Positions 9,810-19,958 of a DNA stretch of 64,000 bases are shown here, in pieces; the first letter of the stretch is position 1; every line of letters begins with the position of its first letter. Location: positions 248,001-312,000 of the forward strand of contig JAKJXP020000021.1 in assembly GCA_022225965.2 (NCBI GenBank), in the 5' to 3' direction. The notes beneath the pieces are model-generated. The model did not search any database and had not been told where the DNA came from. It worked only from the letters and a program-made list of their open reading frames with translations. This DNA is from Diatrype stigma (lineage: Eukaryota; Ascomycota; Sordariomycetes; Xylariales; Diatrypaceae). The position numbers were made by a program, and so were the translations under genes.

Positions 9810-12666
9810 TCAATTGGTCTCACGACCATGACGGCTAAGACAGAATCGAAACCTGTCGACGCGCGACATCCGGTCCAGAACCAGCGTCTTCATCCGCAGG
9901 ACGGCCTCCCTGCAGAACGTCTGCGTCCTCCAGTCGTACGAGCACAGCACCGCGCGCTGCATGCCGGCCTCGCGGCCGCACACCAGCACCACCGAGGGCG
10001 GCCTCTCGGCGTAGAACGCCGTGGCGGTCATCGTGAACGTGTCGACGACGGTGTACACCTTCAGCGACGACGAGGCGCCGCCCGTCGTCGGTGGCGGCGG
10101 CGGCAGCGGCGGCAGGCCCCGGCGCTCCCCGTGCCGGGCCTCGTGCCGGGAGAGCAGGCTGCCCGCGGCGCTCCACTGCAGCCGCCCGCAGTCCATCCCG
10201 AACAGGCACTGCTCGACGTGGCCCAGGTCCGGCACGCCCGACATGCCGAAGAACCAGGCCTGCGTCGACCAGAACTTGCCCCGGTAGAGGCGGTACAGCC
10301 AGGCGGGCGCCCCCAGCGCCAGCAGGCCCGTCAGCGCCGTCAGGGTGGCGCCCGCTATCAGGTATACGTTCGTCGCAGTGCTCTCCCTGGTGGCACGATG
10401 GTAGATGTTGCTGTTGTGATAACTACTGTAATCATAGTCGTCGTTCCTGGCATACGGCCGCAACAGCGATTGGAGTTTCAGGCCAATAATCAGGAACACG
10501 AGGCTCATGACCAGGTAGGCGGGGATGCCACGGAGTAGAATGATGGCGATGGTTCTCCCTATCGTTGCCCTCTTGAAGAAGGCTACCGGCTTCAGGTTGT
10601 GCCAGCGTATCGTGGCACCGTACGCCCCATCCAGCGTGACGGTGCGGTTGTCCACAATGCCCGCGATCTGGCAATGGGGCTCTATGTCCCAGAGCCGCGC
10701 ACCCCACGCGTCTTTGATCTCGTGCCAGGGCGCGTCGGGTCTGGATGGCTGCATGCACAGAAGCCGCTCCAGGAGCATGTTGCTATCGTTCGCTAGGGAG
10801 AGGCGCGCGAACGCCTCGAAGTCCGAGTCGGTCTTGTCGACCGCGGGCCGTCGGCGCAGCAGGCCCATCAGCGCGTATGACGCGTCGCCGGGTGTGAACA
10901 TGTCCGTTTTGCGCCACTGCAGTCCTTCCAGGGCTATGCTGGTGAGCTCCAGGGGCGTCAGGTGTATCGAGGACTCGTAGTGGTCGATCAGCTGCCGCAT
11001 GTTGTCCGCGTCCGCCCACGCGCGCGCCGCGAGCCTGCGCTTCCATACCGGCTCCGGCTCCCCCGGCTCTCCCGCGGTGTAGATGTCGATCACGTCCGAT
11101 GGGCAGAGGAGCGCCTCGGGGACCGTCCATAACCTCTCGCCCCACTGGCGAAGCCAGGCTTCTTTATTCCGAGGGCTGGGGTGCGCAAGCTTGTCGTCGT
11201 TGGGAGGACCTCGGACGATGAAGAGGGAGGTGGACGCCCGCACGATGTCGCAGATGCGGTAGACATCTGATATGGTCTGCGCCGCCTCACCAGCTGCCCC
11301 ATCCGGGCGGAGGCACTCAAAGTCAAGCCAAAATGCCGGTACGTTGGCCTTCTGAGCGGCTCGAATACCGAACTCGGCAAGTTTGGCGCGGTTGAGAGGC
11401 GCCTGGGCTTTGTACCTAGAACGGGCTTCTTCCGAAATATCCCAAACATCTAATTCCTCCGCGGTGGCAACACAGAATTGCTTTCGCGTATAGGAGAGGA
11501 ATACATACTCGGGGTCTGTTTGGGATGCTGATTCGTCAAGATAGTTATGCACGCTCATTGTTCGGTACTAGAAGGTCGCAAAGTCAGGAGGTGTTCTGCC
11601 CAGACATTTTACGGGTAGACTCAAAGCATAGTAGAGAGGGATAGACTACCAAGAAGCCTGTGAATTACGGCCACAGAATTCTAGACAGCAACACGTCAAA
11701 GTAACAATTACTTACAGTTGTACTGCCGTCTTGTCCCTGGACTAGGAAGCACAGGAACTTGGGTCCCAGCTCGCGCTTCATCATGCCGTCCAACGAGGAA
11801 TCCGGCAGCGACCAAGAAGCAGCTGCCGAGCTGTTCTCTGAATGATGCTGGTTTCTCTGGGCCGAAACGTAAGCGGGCATATCGATAGCCTCTTCCTCGT
11901 CCCTTATAAGCGGTTTGGTCTCATCTTCCCGAGTAGTAGCTGAGGCCTCTCCTTCGAAGGTGTTTCTCGGAATCTTGGCATATAGCCATTCACGATATTG
12001 TACCGGATCGTAATTACCGAAGTTTCGAGTTTCACCCGCAAGGTTGGTTGGAAAGAACAGTAGGATCAACACGGCTATAGAACCTGGTATCCATCCAGCT
12101 ACGACCTTCCCCGTGACTGATGTTCCCGTGGTTTCGTCATCGCCCCATGAGTCGGTGTTGATTGTACCTGAATACATCATGCTGTTATGATGTAGATATT
12201 TAGCCTTGATCATCTGCCACCCTCGGTAGGATCAAAGTGGCTGGTTTTTCTAGCCATATAGACTAGTAAAGTAGAAACTACATAAGGAGGTACAACAAGA
12301 AACCCAGTGTCTATACCCCGATCTAGAAGTCAAGTTTCAAATAACAGAGACATACCGGATGATCTGCATAATCCAAGGTGTTGGATTCACGAGTCGATTG
12401 CTCCGTTGAACAGCAAGCAGATCGATACGGCCGTCTTTCGGACGCAAATAGTATTCCTCTTGCCTAATCACCGATATTTTCTTCAACCGTCCGAAGCCAT
12501 CTCGGTGACGTAACGTTTCTCGAGAGGAAGCCTGTACTCTCTGGCTTGCCACAACATTAGCCTGAGGATTGTGGGCCTGCTCGAGTGTTGGAGTGCTCCC
12601 ATGAGCCAACATCGTGTTGCCCCTTCTGTCATACAGCAGTATTGGGTCTTGTGAAATATTGTCCAT
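9810..12666 (-). CDS. HET-like multi-domain membrane protein; 5' exon structure unresolved, possibly a pseudogene
   Basis: The main exon, 9810-11567, is preceded by a good phase-0 intron (11568-11715, GTAAGT ... CTGAC ... CTAG) and an exon ending at 11716. The joined protein has a HET-like globular region (VFLSYTRKQF, then VPAFWLDFECLRPDG, SDVYRICDIVRAST, WLRQWGERLWTVPEALLCPS), as in heterokaryon-incompatibility-related fungal proteins. Two hydrophobic segments (IAIILLRGIPAYLVMSLVFL; a VYLIAGATLTALTG-type segment) follow it, with another in the upstream exon (VVAGWIPGSIAVLILLFF). A probable first exon runs from the ATG at 12666 (CTACCATGG context) to a donor at about 12347 (CG|GTATGT). I could not join it to the next exon in phase with ordinary acceptors, and a KPATLILPRVADDQG-like stretch at 12194-12239 lies in a third frame. 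Either a weak intron or micro-exon is used, or a frameshift has broken the gene. A role in non-self recognition is inference from family resemblance. Confidence 0.65.
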
Positions 12667-15321
12667 GGTAGCCCGGTAACTGTGATGATTATTCAGTAAA
12701 AAAAAAGCGACAAGGAGATATTTTAATCAGCCACAGTCCACAGGTTCTGAGCATGCAAGGCCGGTCTGGGCTTTTAACATGAGGTCTGTGTCTATCATAA
12801 GGCTAGGATATAGGGGTTTGGCCCCCAATTCTGCTGACCACCTTTATACAACGCTAGGAAACAGACTAATAAGCTTGGACACCCCTTCGTATAACATCAA
12901 CACGGAACTTTCAGAGGTAGTCTCAGCCCTGAATTTATTTTGGGAACTGCGTCGCTCAAGATCCGTACTTCGATATGCTGTGCGACGTTGCTTCTTGTAT
13001 TTGTGGCTTGTAGAATAAATGCAGTGCGTAAACTAGACCATAAATTTGGAAATTAGCTAGTTGGGAGGTTATGCGAACATCGCGGCTTCGTATATCGGTC
13101 TCTAGGTACGGCGCTTATTAATAGGTGGCCGCATGTAAGTAGCCGCATGGCCCCGTTTCAGCTCGCTCCGTCTTGATCGCCATTCTAGTATCGAAGAACA
13201 GCCTAGATCAGATCTATCGTGCATCCTTCGTCCGCCAATCAGGTCACCCGCCCACCTGGCAGCCCGGGTAGATCTCAACAGTGGACAGGATCGTCGATAT
13301 TAGAGCAGCTGGTGGGTAAGTCTCTTGGAACGGAAATGCTTGGCAACCCAGCGACCAGGATCTCACCACACGGGCGCAACCTTATTTCCACCGACCCCCT
13401 TTCCTTCCCCGCCGATGAGACTCGACCATTCATTCAGCCCTTCTGGCGCGGTGACATCGTTCTGCGTGAGCCCACGCACGACGGAGGCAAACCCTGGCAA
13501 TCCAAACAGCGATGGAAGACACAGAATGTAAGCCTATGCGACCCTGGATTATTACCCTGGATACAGGTTAGTCGGAAAGCATAGGCCAAGCCGGAATTCA
13601 CTTTTGATTGTCTATGTTCTTAAGGTATGCCTCCAGAACTGGGTATTTATGTCATAATAATCGAGTTTTCTCAATAAAACAAGCAGTTCCTCGTAGTAAG
13701 AGCAGCCTGGCCCTCTTGGAGAGCTTGTTTTTTGCCTTAAACCGCGTTTCTAAAGGTCGTTGGTTCAGGTCATCACACAATAACCGTTTTTTATTGTTAT
13801 TATTTGGTTTTTCCAACTAGCTACCTAGGTACCGGAACTTGGCAAGACCTCATTAGGTAGCACCAGTACTATACCGGGAAGAAGCAGGGCGTGCTACGGC
13901 TAGAGTTCCACCAGCGGGGGAGAAGCCAGACCAGGACACCGAAAAGGTGCGCGCCATATGCGAACCTGCTCATGAATTCCTGCTGGTACCGGTGGTAAAG
14001 GAGGATAAGGCGGCAACGTACAAGCGAGCGACAACCGGGACCACTACGCTAGCGCCGGCACCGGCGCCGGCACCCATGTGTACATCCACGCTAGCCCGGG
14101 CCGCAACCGGCTCGGGGAGTGGGGCGGGTCGCCGTACTACATTGCGGCGCACGAAGCGTGCGTGGGCATCACCGACCGCGTCGCGGCGCGCCCGTGGGTC
14201 GGTGTGCGTGTTTGGTCGCTGCGTACCCCGTGGACGGCCCTTTGCATGCGGTTCGAATCCCGCACCCGATGAGATTACCGCTAGTTCCACGCCACCGCTG
14301 GAAAGTGAGTTTCTAGCCAAAACGCTAAGCGAACCCGTCGTGCGACACAAAGACATGTGTCCTGTAGATGCCTGCCAAATGCCTGCCATGAATGCCCAAG
14401 AATAGGTAGGTACGTATGTACATAAGGGCTGCCAGGTTTGATGCAGGACTGTAAGCGCCTTTGTTCCTGTGACTCTCCATTCTGCTGAGCCATCATTTCT
14501 TTTCCCTGGTGTCAGGGCCAACAGCTATTAGCAGGTACTTGTACAATTTGGCGTCAATCACATGTCAGATACAGCACCTTGCATTCACGTACCTACTGAG
14601 CTAGGGCATCTGCATCTTCCCGTATCCAGTCAATGGGTATGCAGGTAGGTACATATGTAGTGACTGTTCTACAACCATGAACCATTCAGTGGTGGAAGAA
14701 TCTGATTCCTCAGGGTTTGACTGCAGGTGGCCGGCCTCTTGACCTGCTGTACGTGCGTACATACATACCTGGTACCTGCCTAATCATCTTACACATGCAG
14801 GCAGCCAGCCCGTTGGGCAACTGCAGTCAGTAGGTACCTACCTACCTACCTACCTTAGGTGACAAACGGCCCCCGGGGATGGTGTTTAGGTTTCACCTCT
14901 CCCTAGGTACTACCAGATGCTGTTCTACCAGATGCTGTTGACTGGTGCAGGTGCAGGTGCGCACTCACACACTTTCCCAACCCCTCTACCCCTCCACTCA
15001 CGATCATGTAAGCGCGTCACTCGGGATCGTCCCCGGGGCAGTAACTTACTTGCCTTTGCCTATTTTGCTTCGCTCTAGCTGCTAGCTGTACAATGCTACT
15101 GCTACACTGCCTACCCAGGTCCGGTACCACACAGGCATCCATCCCGGAATCCATCCCGGAATCCATCCAGGCCCCCATCGTCAGGCTTGTTTGATCTTTG
15201 ACTCCCGGTCCCCATCAAGCAAGCCCTCACACGTGACACCCTCATTTCATTCCAAACTTCCATCACTTGTAATCCCCTTCTTCGAGGCCATTTCCTCTGC
15301 ATCCTTACGAGCCCGCTCACG
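12667..15321. other. Long intergenic region with one possible gene remnant
   Basis: No intact gene was found. Open frames at 12779-13018 and 13219-13584 have no recognisable features, and the second begins at a non-ATG codon. A GC-rich island at about 14.0-14.3 kb is listed separately. CTACCTACC/TAGGTACC words cluster at 14.6-14.9 kb, and a 12-bp unit (ATCCATCCCGGA) repeats near 15138-15170, just upstream of the DnaJ gene. Confidence 0.5.
14009..14272 (+). pseudogene. Possible F-box-type gene remnant
   Basis: A GC-rich island in otherwise featureless DNA is open from a stop at 14006 to a stop at 14270. It has no suitable ATG. It reads GTGAGTHVYIHASPGRNR, then a SPYYIAAHEACVGITDRVA segment. 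A His-x2-Cys-x2-Ile arrangement after an aromatic pair is common downstream of the F-box in fungal F-box proteins. Because both ends are missing and the similarity is from memory of a pattern, this is only a suggestion of a decayed fragment. Confidence 0.2.
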
Positions 15322-16580
15322 ATGCCTTCCGCCCCAACTTGTGACTACTATGCTGAGCTCCAGGTGGGACAGAATGCAACCACGGAGGAGGTCACGGCTT
15401 CCTATCGCCGATTGGCCCGCATCCACCACCCCGACAAGAACCCCGGCAATCTAGAGCAAGCTACGGCAGCTTTCCAGAAGGTTAGTCATTGTAGACTTAG
15501 CTCCTCCGGCCCCAGCCACGTTGGACTGTTATTTACCCAAATCGTTAGATCGCGTTGGCATACGAGGTTCTCTCCGATCCAGCTCAGCGCACCCGCTACG
15601 ATGCGCGTTCGTCCTTTGGCCCCGCCCGGCAGGGCCCCGCCACCGCCGCTGCGGGGTCGCGATCGGGCTCTTCTCCGTATCATGCCGGAAGAGAGGAGGA
15701 CGACGGCACGTTCCCCCGCTACCACGGCTTCGACGACTTCTTCTTTCACGACTTCGATGAGTTCGTCTATCACGACTTCGATGAGTTCGTCTATCACCAC
15801 TCCGACGACTTCTTGCCCCGCCATCACGACATCGACGGATTCTTCGCCCGATACTTTCAGTTCACCTTCAACAGCCGGTCGCGCACCGAGGCGGACAAGC
15901 GGCAGAGCGAGGTGCGGGAGCAGTTCGAGGCGGCGCAGCGGGAGCGCCGCGCGCGCGAGCTGGCCGAGGCCGAGCGCCGGCGCGCCCGGGAGGCCGCCAA
16001 GAAGGCCGACGAGGACGCCAGAACCGAGGCGAAGGCCGGCCGCCGCGCCGCCGAGCAGGCCAAGCAGGAGGCGCGCTGGGAGATGCTGGGCGCGCGCACC
16101 GCCGACGCGAAGCGGGACGTCTGCCTGCACTCGGACTTCTGCGCCAAGGTCACCCACAAGCAGAAGGTCAAGTGCGACGCCTGCGCCGCCAAGAGGGGCA
16201 TGACCGCCTTCGAGTGCCCCTACTGTGCCACGTCCCTGTGCCAGCTGTGCGTCACCAACTTCGGCGCCCGCCGCGCCAAGGTGGAGAAGATGCCGAAGCC
16301 GGAGCCGGAGATCGTGACCGAGCCCGAGCCCGTGTTCCACCACGAGCCTTTCAGAAAGGCAGGTGAGACGAAGAAGGCGGGCAACTCCGGTGGTCGATTC
16401 AAGAAAGGTCGGTTCCACAGCAAGACCGGCCGCACGAGCACGAGAGCGTGCTACCACTGCGGCAGAGAGGGCCACCAGGCTCGGGACTGTCCCGACCGCA
16501 ACAAGCCCAAGCCCCAGCAAGAGCAGAAGAAGAAGGACGGCAATGCGAATGCGAATGCGGAGAATGGTACCCGGAAGTGA
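15322..16580 (+). CDS. DnaJ-domain protein with acidic-aromatic repeats, coiled coil and CCHC zinc knuckle, 396 aa
   Basis: Two exons, 15322-15480 and 15549-16580. The 68-bp intron is GTTAGT ... TTAG in phase 0 and interrupts the J domain. Residues about 8-70 are a J domain with HPD at 36-38 (YRRLARIHHPDKNPG), the Hsp70-stimulating motif; after the intron it continues IALAYEVLSDPAQRTRYD. Next come a Phe/Asp/His-rich stretch containing an exact 24-bp tandem duplication (15747-15770 and 15771-15794, coding HDFDEFVY twice) and a long Arg/Glu/Ala-rich coiled coil. Then a Cys cluster (CLHSDFC ... CDAC ... CPYC ... CQLC) suggests a treble-clef-like zinc site. A classic zinc knuckle CYHCGREGHQARDC (354-367) and a Lys/Asn-rich tail close the protein. 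J domain plus knuckle suggests an Hsp70 co-chaperone that binds RNA or ribonucleoprotein; that role is inferred. Confidence 0.88.
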
Positions 16581-17392
16581 TGGTGTGCGAAGTGTTGGCA
16601 AATGATGATGCGGCACATGCATGTACTCTAACGCGATACGATATACCCCCAGGAGTTCAGGAGGCACGGATTTGGCTTCAAAAGATTGGTATCGTGTGAT
16701 ACACAGGCGTTTAGCTAGAGGTTACTGTAGCATGACATGAGTTGCCATGGCCTATCATGTCTGATCGGACGTCAGGGCTACTGAATGCAATTATATTTCT
16801 GCCAAAAGATTGCTTGATTTGACAACCGTGTTTTCGAGCCTCGTAGGCTTCTATGTATTTTGGCGCTACAGGCTTTGCTCAAATTCACCCAAAATACAAG
16901 TAAGCCGCCCGTAGTCTAGAAGACGGCACGAGTCCATTCCTCAGCCCGATACAAGCAATGTTTACAAGTGATTAGTAATCGTAATCCATCTTCCGCAAGT
17001 GCCATATCACTTGAGCATGGTAGACAAGAACTTTGTGCAATACGGGCTGGTAACTGCTTCGGGTTCGCTGGTTCAAGTAATAATACACTGAAACTGAAGG
17101 CTGACGTCCCCAGATCCCATGGTTGTATGCAGGATTGAAAAACAAACGCTGAGCCATACCTCATACCCCTTGACCCAGTGCCTGTAATAGCCCAATGCAA
17201 AGATGAAATGAAAACCAAACGCTAGCCATCCACTCCGTCAACATGGCCTCTTGAACCAAAAACAATGCAAGCGCTCATTTACACAACTCCCTACCTCCCC
17301 AATTCCCCAACTCCCGTATACACCCCCGCCCCATAGTTCGCTCCGTCACGTCCCTCCCCACTCTCATCGCCCATCCCCCCACTCCTACTGAC
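16581..17392. other. Intergenic between convergent genes
   Basis: Two 3' ends face each other here (DnaJ gene on plus, low-complexity gene on minus). The minus-strand open frame at 16916-17218 has no recognisable features. Nothing else seen. Confidence 0.45.
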
Positions 17393-19123
17393 TCAAGGCC
17401 TAGTAGTGTTCGTCGCGCTACTGGTAGTAGTAGTCCCAGTCGTCGCCGTCTTCTTCTCCCCTCTCCCCTGTTCCCCACCACCTCCCTCCCCATCATCACC
17501 AGCAGCCGCAGGAGGCCCCAACCCAAGGCGGTCCCCGACCCCGCCAGCAACATCGCGGATGCCCGTCCCGCTGCTCTCGATCCACAGCTCCAGCATGCGG
17601 ACCATGAAGGCCGTGGCGGCGTCCTCGCCCAGCCGCGCCCGCACCTCGGCCTGCAGGCTGTCGTGCGCCCACTCCGCCAGCCCGCGCGCCCGGCTCTCCT
17701 CCGCGCTGTGCGCGATGGCGTTGTTGCTTCTGCCGCCGGTGCTTCCCACGGCTGTGGATGTGGTGGCACCGCCCTGGGATGAAGCAGCGTTGTTGTTGTT
17801 GTTGTTGTTGTTCTTGTTGTTATCATGGGTTAACGACGATGCTGATGAGGATGATTTCGTTTGCGTCTTTTCGTCAGTCGTCGCATAGGGACCCACTCCG
17901 GCCCCGGCCCCGGCCCCGGCCCCACTCTGCCTGCTCGGCACCACGGTGTCCACGAGCCGGCGGGCGAGACTTGCGGGGTCTAGCGCCACCGCGGGCATGG
18001 CTGGGTGGCGCCCCCGCGATCGTCTCTGCTGCTGCTGGTGCATAGCCGATGGCGAGGGACCGTGGCATTCGGCCGGCGACGGCGTGTAGTAGTAGCGACT
18101 GCAGTCTGCGGCCGGCGGGGGCGGCGGCAGCGGCAGTGCGTTCTTGCTGTTGTAGTACTTGGGGCGCATGGCGAGGTCGTGGTACCGCCCCGCCTGTGGT
18201 GGTGGTGGCGGGCCGTGTCCCTGTCTGCCGGGATGGTTCCTCATGCGATGGCTGCCACTAGCACTGGCACGCTGCTGGCGCCGCTGCTGCCGCGGTGGCG
18301 ACGGCCTGCGACCGCCGGTCGAGCTGTGGCTGCTGTTGCTGTTGTTGTAGTAGTCGTAATCGCCACTGCTGCTCTGTTGCTGAGTGTGGGACTTGGACGA
18401 AGAAGACTTGTTGTTGGCGTTGTTGGACCCGGAGTCGTTGACGCGCATGAACATCAGCGCTGCTAGGCAGTCCGGATCTTCTTCGATGTTGACGATGGGC
18501 TCCGAGGTGGTGGGATGGCTGGCTTCCTCTTCGCTATCGCTGGTGCTTCGAGTGTTGGTGGTGGTAGTACCGCGGCCACCAGTAGCCCTTGTCGGGCGCG
18601 AGGAGCTGGAGTACGGCTCGTCTCCTCCCCGACGGCGGCGGTGGGCAGGAGCCTCCCAGGCAGCCCTGTCGTAATAGTAGCTGTCGTCGTAATCGTTGTC
18701 ATCACCATCGTAGTAGTAGCCACCACCACCGGCGCTGGCGGTGGAGTGACGTCTAGGGCGGCGGTGGAGCGGCGCCGGAGCCGCAGAAGATTCGTAGTAG
18801 GCGCCACCACCGCTGAACCCAGGTCTTTGGGGCTGTTGCGGGGGAGGCCTGGGACGCTCCCATGCTAGGGGGTAATCCCCTCCTTGTTGCTGTTTGAGGT
18901 TGTTCCGCACGGTGTGCATGAAGCCGTGAGCGGCAGGCGACGCGCCGAAGGGCCGCGCCCGTATCGGGGGCGGCGGTGGCGGAGGCGGGTACGGGTGGTT
19001 TGGAGTCCAGGGCGCCTGTCCGATGTAGATCGGCGCGTCTGCCAGTAGGGCGTCCTCGTGCCCTTGTGCGGTGGTGGTCTTGCCGCCGTTCGCAGCTGGC
19101 ATTTGAGGGAATGGGCCGTCCAT
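17393..19123 (-). CDS. Low-complexity Pro/Gln/Asn-rich protein, 576 aa, unknown function
   Basis: Single exon from the ATG at 19123. The N-terminus is Pro-rich (a run of eight prolines) with an AAHGFMHTVRNNLKQQQ segment. The middle is rich in Tyr/Asp/Ser/Arg and contains a more ordered-looking IVNIEEDPDCLAALMFMRV segment, which looks like a short linear binding motif. A homopolymeric Asn tract is encoded by GTT repeats on the plus strand at about 17795-17820. The C-terminal 100 residues contain a predicted helical region (SAEESRARGLAEWAHDSLQ, then ARLGEDAATAFMVRMLELWI) that could be a folded domain. No enzyme, membrane or signal features are seen. Continuous 576-codon coding with strong GC bias supports a real gene; the function is not known to me. 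Confidence 0.7.
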   Translation of the reverse strand: MDGPFPQMPAANGGKTTTAQGHEDALLADAPIYIGQAPWTPNHPYPPPPPPPPIRARPFGASPAAHGFMHTVRNNLKQQQGGDYPLAWERPRPPPQQPQRPGFSGGGAYYESSAAPAPLHRRPRRHSTASAGGGGYYYDGDDNDYDDSYYYDRAAWEAPAHRRRRGGDEPYSSSSRPTRATGGRGTTTTNTRSTSDSEEEASHPTTSEPIVNIEEDPDCLAALMFMRVNDSGSNNANNKSSSSKSHTQQQSSSGDYDYYNNSNSSHSSTGGRRPSPPRQQRRQQRASASGSHRMRNHPGRQGHGPPPPPQAGRYHDLAMRPKYYNSKNALPLPPPPPAADCSRYYYTPSPAECHGPSPSAMHQQQQRRSRGRHPAMPAVALDPASLARRLVDTVVPSRQSGAGAGAGAGVGPYATTDEKTQTKSSSSASSLTHDNNKNNNNNNNNAASSQGGATTSTAVGSTGGRSNNAIAHSAEESRARGLAEWAHDSLQAEVRARLGEDAATAFMVRMLELWIESSGTGIRDVAGGVGDRLGLGPPAAAGDDGEGGGGEQGRGEKKTATTGTTTTSSATNTTRP

Positions 19124-19958
19124 CTTTCTTGGGTGGGCCTGGCCTGTGTGTTCCGCTTGACTGCTGGATTGTTTTGTCGTCTTGAGATCGCTTGAATCCT
19201 CAACGGAGAAGAGTGGAATTGAAGCGCTCTTATCTCAGAGGTTGATGAACGATGAGTGGTGCTCAGTCTCATCTAGTTCTGATGACGACAAGATGTGTCT
19301 CTGCGATGGGGCGAGAAGCCGATGACTTCAACTAGACAGTGGTTTGGTGTTGAGAAGAAGGTGGCGAAGGTCAGATGGAGTTCAAGTCGTTTGAAAGCCT
19401 TGTAAGAAAGATACCCGTGTACCTCTCCGGGTTAAGTTCGAAAATGTTAAATAATGGAGCGCAAGTATATATATAAGCCTCTCCTCTGCCTTGAAACAGA
19501 GGCAGGTAAGTTCTATAAAGCTCTGATCGTGAGGACGCGAACGAGCGATCAACGAACTCTAGCTGCCTGAAGACGATGCGTTATGCGCTTGGACCCTTGT
19601 GATAGAAACTCAAAATACGATTAGCATATCGCTAACGTCGTGCTGTACTATAATGAGTATGAAATGAGTGAATGATCAGCTATAATGCACTCGAAAAACC
19701 CGCAGGTAACGTGTTTACTATACTCGATGCTGTGGATGTGGGATATGGTGGATGATGTTGGGTTGAAAACCCTTAAGCCGGCCATGGACCCCGCCCTGCT
19801 ATCAGCAGGCGTTGACCTTGCTGTGAGCCAGGGCGGAAACGTGTCAACTTGAACGGGAAGCCGTTAGAGTTCAGGATGCTTGTGACAGAATCTTGCGTGA
19901 AACTCTCGTTAGGTGACCTAACCCATGGGCACACACAAAGCCGTGAACTCTGCAGGGT
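19124..19958. other. Intergenic: promoter of the low-complexity gene and 3' end of the RING gene
   Basis: Contains a TATATATATA tract near 19468-19477, more than 300 bp upstream of the ATG at 19123. That may be a TATA-like element or simple sequence. No other feature seen. Confidence 0.45.

Noticed and set aside
10021..10489. Plus-strand open frames of 88-132 codons opposite the HET-like gene
   Set aside because: They are antisense shadows of a GC-rich coding region and have no family features.
13219..13584. 121-codon open frame on plus
   Set aside because: It begins at GTG, has no motif or splice partners, and shows no coding-like composition compared with neighbours.
14240..14275. GGTTCGAATCC, a perfect tRNA B-box sequence
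   Set aside because: The flanking bases do not form a T-arm stem (second and third pairs clash) and no A-box lies at a suitable distance upstream.
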